Assembly (NCBI GenBank): GCA_012719815.1
Contig: JAAXZP010000315.1
Span: forward strand, 1 to 8,076
Length of the DNA: 8,076 nt
Origin: Christensenellaceae bacterium
GTDB lineage: Bacteria > Bacillota > Clostridia > Christensenellales > SZUA-584
Direction of reading: 5' to 3'
Under the pieces are notes generated by a model that was not told the origin of the DNA, ran no database searches, and worked only from the letters and a program-made list of their open reading frames with translations. Below, piece after piece: positions 1 through 6,468 of this stretch; positions within the stretch are counted from its first letter, which is position 1; each line of letters opens with the position of its first letter. A program made the position numbers and the translations under genes.

Positions 1-1540
1 CCTTATCCCCCTGCTTCAGCGTGAATTTCAGATGCGCCTGATCGCGGCCGACAAACCGCACGGCCGTCAGCTCGGCATTTCGTATCACAAACACCGGCTG
101 CTCGTTCTCCGGCCCGAAAGGCTCCAGCCGCGCGAGGTCTTCCACAAACCGGTGCGTCACGTCGCCCGCGGACAGCTCCATGTCGTACAGCTTCTGCGGC
201 ACAAAAACCGACTCGTCATAATGCGCCCGGATGTACGCGCACACGTCGGAGCGCAGGGTATTAAGCCGCTCCGGCCGAATGGTTAGCCCTGCCGCCTGGG
301 CGTGGCCGCCGAACTTCTCGTAGCTGTCCGCAAAAGCCCCAAGCACCTCGTATATATTGATGCCCGGCACGCTGCGCGCCGAGCCAATCAGGTCGCCATC
401 CCCGCCGAACAGCACGCATGGCCGGTAATACTTCTCCGCCAGCTTGGCCGCGGCAATGCCGATCACGCCGGCGTTCCAGCGGCTGTCCGCCAGCAGTATC
501 GCGGGGTCGGTATGATACCCGTATTCGGCTATCATCTTCTCCGCGTCTGCCAGTATGTCGCAGACCTCCCGCCGCCGCCGCTCGTTGAGCGTGCACAGCT
601 GCGCCACGCTCTGCCTCAACGCCGGCCCCTGTTTGCCTGCCGTGAGTATCTCGATGGCCGTCTCGGCGGTGTCCATGCGGCCAGCCGCGTTGATGCGCGG
701 GCCCAGTCCAAACCCGATGCCGAACGACGATATCTTCGGCAGGCTGATGCCTGCCGCCTGCGCCAGCGCGGCAACGCCCGTCGACGCGTTCTGGCGCAGC
801 TTTTTAAGCCCCATATGGGCAATCACGCGGTTTTCGCCCAGCAGCGGCACAATGTCCGTAATCGTGCCGATTGCGATAAGGTCGATATAGCGCATCGCCT
901 CGGCCAGCGACGACAGCGCGTGGATCAGCTTGAACGCCACGCCGCAGCCTGCCAGGTACCGGTACGGATACGCGCTGTCCGGCCGCTTGGCATTGATGAT
1001 GTACGGCGTATCCGGCAGCACTTCGCCGCATTCGTGATGGTCGGTAACGATCACATCAACGCCCAGGCTTTTCGCCAGCGCCGTTTCCGCGATGTTGGTG
1101 ATGCCGCAGTCCACCGTGATGATCAGCGTGCCGCCGTCCGCAGCGATCTGCTCCACCGCAGCTGCGGACAGACCGTAGCCCTCCCTGTGACGGTTGGGCG
1201 TCTGGATGGACACGTCCGCCCCCGCGCGGCGCAGATGCAGGTACAGCGCGCTGCCGCCGCAGGTGCCGTCCGCGTCGTAGTCGCAGAACACCGTGATCTT
1301 CTCACGGTTCGCGCCGGCACGCCGGATGCGCTCCGCCGCCGCCGCCATGTCGGGCAGCAGAAACGGGTCGTGCAACTGCTCCGGACCGGGATGCAAAAAC
1401 CGCCGCGCCGCTTCAGGCGTATCGATGCCGCGGCTGCAAAGCAGCGCAGCCACCGGCTCTGACAGCCCGGTCGCCGCCTGCACCGCCCTGACTGTATTCG
1501 GGTCGCATACCGCGCCCTGCCGAACGACAAACCTCTTCAA
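1..1540 (-). CDS. recJ: Single-stranded-DNA-specific exonuclease RecJ (C-terminus cut by window edge)
   Basis: RecJ is a cytoplasmic 5'-3' exonuclease that degrades single-stranded DNA in recombination and mismatch or base-excision repair, using metal ions held by DHH-family motifs. The 513 visible residues carry the full catalytic core: CDYDADGT at 86-93 (motif I, D87/D89/D91), VDCG at 143-146, DHHEC at 167-171, DIVPL with GENR at 229-238, and GPRINAAGRM at 280-289. The DHHA1 region follows, with GSARS at 386-390 and GGHAQAAG at 411-418. The sequence LEPFGPENEQPVF at 472-484 starts the OB-fold region, which is truncated by the window edge. The start is a TTG at 1540-1538: AAAGGGG lies about 7 bases upstream, an in-frame TAA sits just before it, and no earlier ATG, GTG or TTG exists in the frame. 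The reading frame is unbroken to base 2. recJ follows secDF, an order I recall as common in Clostridia. The identification is secure; the full length is unknown. Confidence 0.95.
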   Translation of the reverse strand, partial: MKRFVVRQGAVCDPNTVRAVQAATGLSEPVAALLCSRGIDTPEAARRFLHPGPEQLHDPFLLPDMAAAAERIRRAGANREKITVFCDYDADGTCGGSALYLHLRRAGADVSIQTPNRHREGYGLSAAAVEQIAADGGTLIITVDCGITNIAETALAKSLGVDVIVTDHHECGEVLPDTPYIINAKRPDSAYPYRYLAGCGVAFKLIHALSSLAEAMRYIDLIAIGTITDIVPLLGENRVIAHMGLKKLRQNASTGVAALAQAAGISLPKISSFGIGFGLGPRINAAGRMDTAETAIEILTAGKQGPALRQSVAQLCTLNERRRREVCDILADAEKMIAEYGYHTDPAILLADSRWNAGVIGIAAAKLAEKYYRPCVLFGGDGDLIGSARSVPGINIYEVLGAFADSYEKFGGHAQAAGLTIRPERLNTLRSDVCAYIRAHYDESVFVPQKLYDMELSAGDVTHRFVEDLARLEPFGPENEQPVFVIRNAELTAVRFVGRDQAHLKFTLKQGDK

Positions 1541-1548
1541 AATATAAC

Positions 1549-1555
1549 CCCTTTA
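1549..1555 (-). promoter_or_regulatory. Ribosome binding site that fixes the recJ TTG start
   Basis: On the minus strand the sequence reads AAAGGGG, then 7-8 bases, then TTG. With the in-frame TAA immediately upstream this is the only workable start, so recJ uses a TTG initiation codon. Confidence 0.7.
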
Positions 1556-1596
1556 ACGCCCAATACCGCCTGAGTGGCGGGAAGTCATTTCCAATA

Positions 1597-1634
1597 TACT
1601 GAAAAGCCTCTCCCGAAACCAGGAAAGGCTTTTC
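1597..1634 (-). terminator. Probable Rho-independent terminator after secF
   Basis: Read on the minus strand, GAAAAGCCTTTCC and GGAGAGGCTTTTC pair as a 13-position stem with one mismatch (arms 1634-1622 and 1613-1601) around an 8-base loop. The 3' arm ends in TTTT and continues into an AT-rich stretch. It lies about 23 bases past the secF stop. The T tract is short, so termination may be partial. I see no clear promoter for recJ between this hairpin and the TTG, so some read-through from secDF is plausible. Confidence 0.65.
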
Positions 1635-1656
1635 ACCGGCATATATCGCCGTTTAT

Positions 1657-2583
1657 TTATGCTTTCGCCTTTTTGGCCTTTTTCTCGCTGACCTGGCCAA
1701 GCTGTTTCTGGCGCTTTAATTCCAGCAGCTTCATCCAGATGGGGCTCGCGATGAATATCGACGAATACGTTCCCGCAATAAGCCCCACGATGATGGGCAG
1801 CGCGAACTCCTTGATGGACGGAACGCCGAATATGTATACCGCCAGTATCGTGACCAGCGTCGTCAGCGATGTGTTGATGGTACGCGGCAGCGTCTCCCTG
1901 ACGCTCAGGTCCGCAATCTCCATAGGCGTCATCGACTTGAGGGAAATCTTCTTCCTGTTTTCGCGGATGCGGTCGAACACCACGATGGTGTCGTTGATTG
2001 AGTAGCCGACGATTGTCAGGCACGCCGCGATATACGAGCTGTTGACGGGGACGCGTGCGATGCTCATCACCGCAGTCATAATCAGCACGTCGTGAACCAG
2101 CGCCGCAACCGCCGCGATGCCGGAAAACAGCTCAAACCGTATCCAGATGTAGATCAGCATCAGCGCCGCCGCGATAACAACGGACAAAAACGCGTTGGTG
2201 ACGATCTCGCTGGAAGTGACGCCGCCCACACTTTCAATCTCGCTGCCGCTGGCACCCGGATAGGTCTTCTCCAGCGCGCTCAGCAGGTTTTCACGAAACT
2301 CGCCATAATCCCTGTCTTCGGGCAGCTGCTGGATGCGGATAACCGCCTGCGTCTCCCCGGATCTGGTGAGCTGCGCCAAAGCCGGGTCCACGCCGTTGTC
2401 CTGAAGCGCCTGCTCCACCACCTGCATGTCAAATTTCTCGCCCAGGTCTATGGTGAGTATGCTGCCGCCCGTAAAGTCCAGCCCCAGATTCAGCCCGCCC
2501 ATGGCGATGCCCACGATGAGGCCTGCCAGAATGATAAGGCCGGACAATATCATAAAGTACTTCGTCTTGTTGAGTAACAGCAT
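1657..2583 (-). CDS. secF: Protein translocase subunit SecF
   Basis: SecF is an RND-like integral membrane protein that pairs with SecD, uses the ion gradient to pull translocating proteins out of SecYEG, and acts in the cytoplasmic membrane. I place the start at the ATG at 2583 (308 residues) because AAGGGGG lies about 9 bases upstream. A GTG three codons earlier, at 2592, would overlap that binding site and the secD stop. Numbering from the ATG: TM1 is near 9-28; the signature LGLDFTGGS is at 34-42; a periplasmic (P4-type) domain follows to about 125. A five-helix membrane bundle follows, with GYSINDTIVVFDRIREN at 193-209, whose Asp198 matches the conserved acidic residue thought to take part in ion coupling. 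The motif RTINTSLTT is at 234-242. The C-terminal tail is lysine-rich and cytosolic. Length matches stand-alone SecF proteins. The gene is separated from the secD stop by one base, which implies translational coupling. Confidence 0.96.
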   Translation of the reverse strand: MLLLNKTKYFMILSGLIILAGLIVGIAMGGLNLGLDFTGGSILTIDLGEKFDMQVVEQALQDNGVDPALAQLTRSGETQAVIRIQQLPEDRDYGEFRENLLSALEKTYPGASGSEIESVGGVTSSEIVTNAFLSVVIAAALMLIYIWIRFELFSGIAAVAALVHDVLIMTAVMSIARVPVNSSYIAACLTIVGYSINDTIVVFDRIRENRKKISLKSMTPMEIADLSVRETLPRTINTSLTTLVTILAVYIFGVPSIKEFALPIIVGLIAGTYSSIFIASPIWMKLLELKRQKQLGQVSEKKAKKAKA

Positions 2584-2584
2584 A

Positions 2585-3889
2585 TCACTCACCCCCCTTC
2601 AGCGATTTTTCAGGCGCAATCTTTCGGCTGGTATACAGCTTGAGATTCTTTATGTTAAGATTAATAGCCAGTTTCATCAGCGCCCTGGTGACCACCAAAG
2701 CGGTGAACATCGACACCACGATACCCATGATCAGCGTATAGCCGAAGCCCTTCACCGTGCCCACGCCAAACACCGCGATAACGATAGCCGCGATGATCGT
2801 CGTAATGTTGGAGTCGATGATTGTGCTCATCGCCTTGTGGAAACCGGCGTTCAGCGCCGCGCGCAGCGTCTTGCCGGTGGCGAGTTCCTCCTTGAAGCGC
2901 TCGAATATGATGACGTTGGCGTCCACCGCCATGCCCACGCTGAGTATAATGCCCGCGATGCCCGGCAGCGTCAGCTGGATAGCCGGAATCGCCGCCAGCA
3001 GCAGCAGTATGATGAACATATAGACAGCCAGCGCAATGTCCGCCATCAGGCCCGGCAGCCGGTAATAGGCCAGCATGAACACGAACAGCACGATGATGCC
3101 GATCATGCCGGCGAACAGGCTGGATGAAAGAGCGTCTTCGCCCAGCGACGCGCTGATGGTGCGCAGCTCAAGCTCTTTTAGGTTCAGCGGCAGAGCGCCC
3201 GACGAGATGCCCACCGCGAGGTTCTCCGCCTCTTCCTGCGTGAAACCGCCGCTGCCGCCGCCCGATATGATCGCCCGGCCGCCGTATATCGCGCCGTCTT
3301 TGACGCTGGCGCTGGAAATCAGCACATCGTCCACGTATATATTGATGTTCGTCTTGTTCGCATAGGCCTCGGCGGTCATGTCGCCGAACAGCTTGCCGCC
3401 CTCGTCGTTGAACTCGAGCTGAACAACGATCTCTCTGGTATCCGAAAGCATAACGGCCTGCGCGGATTTGACCATATCGCCGGTAATCCACAACTTGCCG
3501 TTGGCGTCCTTGAACTCCAGCTTGGACGGCTTGCCGATGGCCTCAAACACAGCCTGCTGGTCCTCTTCCTTGTTGGGTATCTCGATACGGATGCGGTCGC
3601 TGCCCTGTTGCACCACCGTCGCTTCGGTATAGCCTTTGCTGTCCAGACGGTCGCGAAGCACGGCGATCGTCGTTTTCATCTTGGCCGCAAAGTCATCGTC
3701 CGAAAGATCTCCCTTTTCGGCCTGATATACCACATATCCGCCGCCCGTCAGATCCAGGCCGAGATTGACCTGCTCATACAGCGGGCGCATCCTGTATACG
3801 CCTATCTGGAAGCCGGTCATGCCAAAGTAGACGGCAGCGCCGAAAATTACGACGATGATCACCAGCCATATAATGCTGCGTTTTCTCAT
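2585..3889 (-). CDS. secD: Protein translocase subunit SecD
   Basis: SecD is the larger partner of SecF in the membrane complex that supports late, ion-gradient-driven steps of Sec-dependent export. The 434-residue protein has an N-terminal membrane helix at about 6-24, the signature VNLGLDLTGGGYVVYQAE at 41-58, and a compact extracellular P1-type region at about 60-245, shorter than in Escherichia coli as is usual for Firmicutes. FTQEEAENLAVGISSGALP at 216-234 precedes a five-helix bundle at about 255-405. That bundle contains SVGMAVDANVIIFERFKEE at 317-335, with Asp323 at the conserved acidic position, and HKAMSTIIDSNITT at 351-364. The start ATG at 3889 is the only in-frame choice before the membrane helix. 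Ahead of the gene lie a strong promoter and a leader of about 110 nt; no yajC gene is adjacent. secF follows one base after the TGA stop. Confidence 0.97.
   Translation of the reverse strand: MRKRSIIWLVIIVVIFGAAVYFGMTGFQIGVYRMRPLYEQVNLGLDLTGGGYVVYQAEKGDLSDDDFAAKMKTTIAVLRDRLDSKGYTEATVVQQGSDRIRIEIPNKEEDQQAVFEAIGKPSKLEFKDANGKLWITGDMVKSAQAVMLSDTREIVVQLEFNDEGGKLFGDMTAEAYANKTNINIYVDDVLISSASVKDGAIYGGRAIISGGGSGGFTQEEAENLAVGISSGALPLNLKELELRTISASLGEDALSSSLFAGMIGIIVLFVFMLAYYRLPGLMADIALAVYMFIILLLLAAIPAIQLTLPGIAGIILSVGMAVDANVIIFERFKEELATGKTLRAALNAGFHKAMSTIIDSNITTIIAAIVIAVFGVGTVKGFGYTLIMGIVVSMFTALVVTRALMKLAINLNIKNLKLYTSRKIAPEKSLKGGE
2592..2599 (-). promoter_or_regulatory. Ribosome binding site for secF, inside the end of secD
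   Basis: The minus strand reads AAGGGGGG over the last codons of secD, followed by 8 bases and ATG at 2583. This spacing favours the ATG over the GTG at 2592, which would leave essentially no gap after the purine tract. Confidence 0.65.
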
Positions 3890-3894
3890 GATTG

Positions 3895-3911
3895 TCCCCG
3901 TAATCCTCCTT
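3895..3911 (-). promoter_or_regulatory. Two possible ribosome binding sites ahead of secD
   Basis: A perfect AAGGAGG (3911-3905) sits 15 bases before the ATG, longer than the usual gap of 5-9. A weaker GGGGA (3899-3895) lies at a normal distance of 5 bases. A 4-bp stem, CCGT with ACGG (3916-3913 and 3901-3898), extendable by G-U pairs, would put AAGGAGG in its loop. Which site is used cannot be told from sequence alone. Confidence 0.55.
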
Positions 3912-4004
3912 AACGGAATGCTCCAACCGGATTTTCAAAAACATACGGGCAGCGTGTTTACCGCCAAAACCGCAATAATAAAACGTTCCCGAAAAACTCA
4001 GTTT

Positions 4005-4033
4005 ATTATATACGTCGCTTTCCCAATAGTCAA
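4005..4033 (-). promoter_or_regulatory. Near-consensus housekeeping sigma promoter for secDF
   Basis: On the minus strand TTGACT (-35, 4033-4028) is followed by a 17-base spacer and a perfect TATAAT (-10, 4010-4005). Transcription should start near 3998, giving a leader of about 110 bases before the secD ATG. It lies downstream of the malic enzyme terminator, so secDF is probably its own transcription unit. No operator-like palindrome was seen around it. Confidence 0.85.
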
Positions 4034-4074
4034 TAAGGCGGCTCTCATTGGCATTCCGGTAAATTCCTTTCAGC

Positions 4075-4103
4075 AAATAAAAACGGCGCCATATAAGCGC
4101 CGT
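4075..4103 (-). terminator. Rho-independent terminator of the ldh-malic enzyme unit
   Basis: On the minus strand ACGGCGC and GCGCCGT form a perfect 7-bp GC-rich stem (4103-4097 and 4089-4083) around the 7-base loop TTATATG, followed directly by TTTTTATTT. It begins about 22 bases after the malic enzyme stop codon. This is a textbook intrinsic terminator. Confidence 0.92.
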
Positions 4104-4125
4104 ATGTAATATTGTTTTCGGTACG

Positions 4126-5298
4126 CTAGATGCGCGCCACGCCGGAATCACGGGCCGCTTTGGCCACCGCCTTGGCCACAGCCGGAGCCACGCGCGGGTC
4201 AAACGGCGCGGGGATAATATAATCGGGCATAAGCTCGTCGTCCGAAATAAGGCCCGCAATCGCGTAAGCCGCGGCGATCTTCATCTCGTCGTTGATGTCG
4301 CGCGCGCGCACGTCCAGCGCGCCGCGGAATATGCCGGGGAACGCCAGCACATTGTTGATCTGGTTCGGGAAATCGCTGCGGCCCGTGCCCACCACCGCGG
4401 CGCCCGCCTCTTTGGCGAGGTCCGGCATAATCTCGGGAACAGGGTTGCTCATGGCGAATATCAGCGGGTTCGGGTTCATGCTGCGCACCATGTCCTGCGT
4501 CACGATGCCGGGCGCGGAAACGCCGATGAAAATGTCCGCCCCCTTAATCACGTCCTGCAGCGAGCCTTTCTTCATCTCGTGGTTGGAGATCTTCGCCATT
4601 TCCTGCTTGAACGGGTTCAGCCCTTCGCGGCCTTCACAAATCGCCCCCTTGGTGTCGCACAGTATCACGTTCCTAAGGCCCATGCGCATCAGCAGTTTGG
4701 TGATGGCCACGCCGGCCGCGCCCGCTCCGGATATCACGCATTCCTGTTCTTCCAGCTTGCGGCCCGTCAGCTTCATCGCGTTGATTAGCGCCGCTGCCGT
4801 CACCACCGCGGTGCCGTGCTGGTCGTCGTGGAATATCGGGATATCGCAGCATGCTTTAAGCCTTTTCTCTATCTCAAAGCAGCGCGGCGCGGAGATATCC
4901 TCCAGGTTGACGCCGCCGAAGCTGCCGGCCAAGAGCCTTACGGTGTTCACAATGTCGTCCACATCCTTGCTGCGGATGCACAGCGGGAACGCGTCCACGT
5001 CCGCAAATGACTTGAACAGCACGCACTTGCCTTCCATCACCGGCATGCCCGCTTCCGGCCCGATATCGCCCAGGCCCAGCACCGCCGTGCCGTCCGTCAC
5101 CACCGCGACCAGGTTCCAGCGCCGCGTGTAGGTATAAGATAAGTCTGCGTTTTCGGCTATTTTCAGGCAAGGCTCCGCCACGCCCGGCGTATACGCCACC
5201 GACAGGTCATGCTTGTCTTTAACCGGTACCTTGCTGATAACCTCGATTTTTCCTCTCCATTGTTCGTGCAGCTTAAGGGATTCTTCCTGTATGTTCAT
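4126..5298 (-). CDS. Malic enzyme, short two-domain NAD(P)-dependent form
   Basis: This enzyme oxidatively decarboxylates malate to pyruvate and CO2 with reduction of NAD(P)+, using a divalent metal ion in the cytosol. The 390-residue length fits the short bacterial form (Bacillus YtsJ type), without the phosphotransacetylase-like domain of E. coli MaeB. Visible motifs are SVAYTPGVAEP at 33-43 with catalytic Tyr36, VVTDGTAVLGLGDIGPEAGMPVMEGK at about 66-91 with Lys91, and NLEDI at 131-135 and FHDDQHGT at 156-163 supplying metal ligands. GAGAAG at 191-196 is the dinucleotide-binding turn, and SNPVPE at 284-289 is the conserved loop. Asp215 ends the second strand of the nucleotide fold, but coenzyme preference cannot be decided from that alone. 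The ATG at 5298 has GGAAGGA about 6 bases upstream. The gene follows ldh by 40 bases and is closed by a strong terminator, so the two are probably cotranscribed. The direction in the cell could be malate to pyruvate, or the reverse under high CO2. Confidence 0.95.
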   Translation of the reverse strand: MNIQEESLKLHEQWRGKIEVISKVPVKDKHDLSVAYTPGVAEPCLKIAENADLSYTYTRRWNLVAVVTDGTAVLGLGDIGPEAGMPVMEGKCVLFKSFADVDAFPLCIRSKDVDDIVNTVRLLAGSFGGVNLEDISAPRCFEIEKRLKACCDIPIFHDDQHGTAVVTAAALINAMKLTGRKLEEQECVISGAGAAGVAITKLLMRMGLRNVILCDTKGAICEGREGLNPFKQEMAKISNHEMKKGSLQDVIKGADIFIGVSAPGIVTQDMVRSMNPNPLIFAMSNPVPEIMPDLAKEAGAAVVGTGRSDFPNQINNVLAFPGIFRGALDVRARDINDEMKIAAAYAIAGLISDDELMPDYIIPAPFDPRVAPAVAKAVAKAARDSGVARI

Positions 5299-5338
5299 CG
5301 TCTTTCCTTCCTGAGTAATTCACATCGCTTTTTGAAAA

Positions 5339-6304
5339 TCAACTTACCACAGGCAGATACACGTCGCGTATCGCAGCCTTGAGCTTATTTGCCGATTCCT
5401 GAAGCTGCAACCGTTCCTCGTCGCTGATGCGGATATCCAGGTAACGGTCGATGCCGTTGCGGTTCAGGATGCACGGCAGGCTCAGCGCCACGTCGCTGAT
5501 GCCGTAGTTGCCGTCCAGCACCGATGAAACAGTAAACACTGAATTCTCGTCGCCCATAAACGCGCCGATGATGCGCGTGACCGCCAGCGCCACGCCGTAG
5601 AAAGTAGCGCCCTTGAATTTGATAAGTTCTGTGCCGGCATTGCGCGTCTGTTCAAATATGTGCTCCCTGTAGATCTTCAGGCATCGCCTCGGGCAGTCCT
5701 CACAGTACTCGTCGAACGGCTTGGACGCGATGGAAGCGCGGCTCCACACCGGAACCGAGTTGTCGCCATGCTCGCCGATGATGTAGGCGTGCACGTCGCG
5801 CACGTCCACTTTGCAGTGCTGGCTTAAGAAATACCGGAAACGCCCTGTGTCCAGAGTGGTGCCCGAACCGATCACACGGCTTGCCGGCAGGCCGCTCTCC
5901 TTCTGAACCACATACGTCAGCACGTCCACCGGGTTGGATATCACCAAAAACAACGGGTTGTCCGCATGCTTCATGACATTACTGACGATCTCGCGCGTTA
6001 CGGCCACATTGGTGCGCGCCAGGTCGAGGCGCGTCTGCCCCGGCTTGCGCGGAATCCCCGCCGTGAGCACGATGACGTCGGCATCCGCGCAGTCTGCGTA
6101 ATCGCCGTCGCGTATGGTCAACTGCTTGAAATACGCAATGCCATGGCTGATATCCAGCGCCTCGCCGCGGGCTTTGTTCCGGTCCACGTCCAACAAAACG
6201 ATCTCGGACGCCAGCTTGTTCATCATGATGGTATAGGCCACCGTGGCCCCCACTTTGCCCGCGCCTATGACGACCACCTTGCTCTTGTTTGTCGCTTTGT
6301 TCAT
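5339..6304 (-). CDS. ldh: L-lactate dehydrogenase (LDH/MDH family)
   Basis: The expected reaction is NADH-dependent reduction of pyruvate to L-lactate, regenerating NAD+ in fermentation. Numbering from the first ATG at 6307: GAGKVG at 15-20 binds the dinucleotide and Asp40 favours NAD; the mobile loop AGIPRKPGQTRLDL is at 83-96 with Arg93; NPVDVLTY is at 125-132. Asp153 and Arg156 in IGSGTTLDTGRFR, and His180 in GEHGD, complete the catalytic set. IGSGT, GEHGDNSVPVWS and Thr235 in KGATFYG are lactate dehydrogenase signatures, whereas Arg87 sits where most lactate dehydrogenases have Gln and malate dehydrogenases have Arg. A cysteine cluster, C202-x2-C205-x3-C209, is also present. GGAGG lies 3 bases before the first ATG and 6 before the second (6304), so I prefer the second, giving 321 residues. 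Lactate dehydrogenase is the better call, but malate or mixed activity is possible. The next gene downstream is a malic enzyme. Confidence 0.88.
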   Translation of the reverse strand: MNKATNKSKVVVIGAGKVGATVAYTIMMNKLASEIVLLDVDRNKARGEALDISHGIAYFKQLTIRDGDYADCADADVIVLTAGIPRKPGQTRLDLARTNVAVTREIVSNVMKHADNPLFLVISNPVDVLTYVVQKESGLPASRVIGSGTTLDTGRFRYFLSQHCKVDVRDVHAYIIGEHGDNSVPVWSRASIASKPFDEYCEDCPRRCLKIYREHIFEQTRNAGTELIKFKGATFYGVALAVTRIIGAFMGDENSVFTVSSVLDGNYGISDVALSLPCILNRNGIDRYLDIRISDEERLQLQESANKLKAAIRDVYLPVVS

Positions 6305-6453
6305 CATTATCCTCCGTATAAAATTTGAAATCTATAACTCGACCAGGGTGGCCGCAAAAATCCGAAAATAGTAATTTGCATCCATGATAGGACTATATAT
6401 AAAGAAACCGAACCCTGCTGGATGCCGCCTCCCCGCTGATTGAATCGAATATG
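6305..6453 (-). other. Untranslated leader of ldh, about 150 nt
   Basis: If transcription starts near 6453, ldh has a leader of about 150 nt with no credible open reading frame. A GC-rich patch at about 6407-6438 stands out within an AT-rich spacer. Two inverted pairs are interleaved: GCATCCA (6425-6419) with TGGATGC (6384-6378), and CAGGGT (6417-6412) with ACCCTG (6349-6344). I cannot match this to a known riboswitch class. Short complementary pairs of this size can arise by chance. Confidence 0.4.
6311..6315 (-). promoter_or_regulatory. Ribosome binding site deciding between two adjacent ldh start codons
   Basis: The minus strand reads CGGAGGATAATGATG. The gap is 3 bases to the first ATG and 6 to the second, and the second is the normal distance. 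Confidence 0.65.
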
Positions 6454-6459
6454 GTCTTT

Positions 6460-6468
6460 ATTATAACA
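6460..6468 (-). promoter_or_regulatory. Extended -10 promoter for ldh-malic enzyme
   Basis: The minus strand reads TGTTATAAT, a perfect TATAAT preceded by the TGn extension. At the usual 17-base distance the -35 hexamer would be TATCCA, which does not resemble TTGACA, so the extended -10 would have to carry recognition. It immediately follows the T tract of the polC terminator. Confidence 0.65.

Noticed and set aside
302..1462. Long open frame of 386 codons on the plus strand
   Set aside because: It lies entirely antisense to recJ, whose motifs are intact throughout. Its product is rich in Arg, His, Gln and Ala with no recognisable domain, as expected for the complement of GC-rich coding sequence.
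1566..1580. Small hairpin CCGCC-loop-GGCGG ahead of recJ
   Set aside because: It is a 5-bp stem with no T tract, so it is not a terminator; too short to support a regulatory claim.
2426..3127. Plus-strand open frame of 233 codons rich in His, Arg, Asp and Gln
   Set aside because: It is antisense to the secF-secD junction, has low-complexity composition, and has no ribosome binding site or family resemblance.
3774..4259. Minus-strand open frame crossing the malic enzyme end, the spacer and the secD start
   Set aside because: It runs through a strong terminator and the secD promoter in a shifted frame and resembles no family. An internal ATG in the secD leader lacks a ribosome binding site.
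6344..6355. CAGGGTGGCCGC on the plus strand, similar to the conserved T-box sequence AGGGTGG
   Set aside because: The match is partial, no terminator or antiterminator structure follows, and the plus strand downstream is only antisense to ldh.
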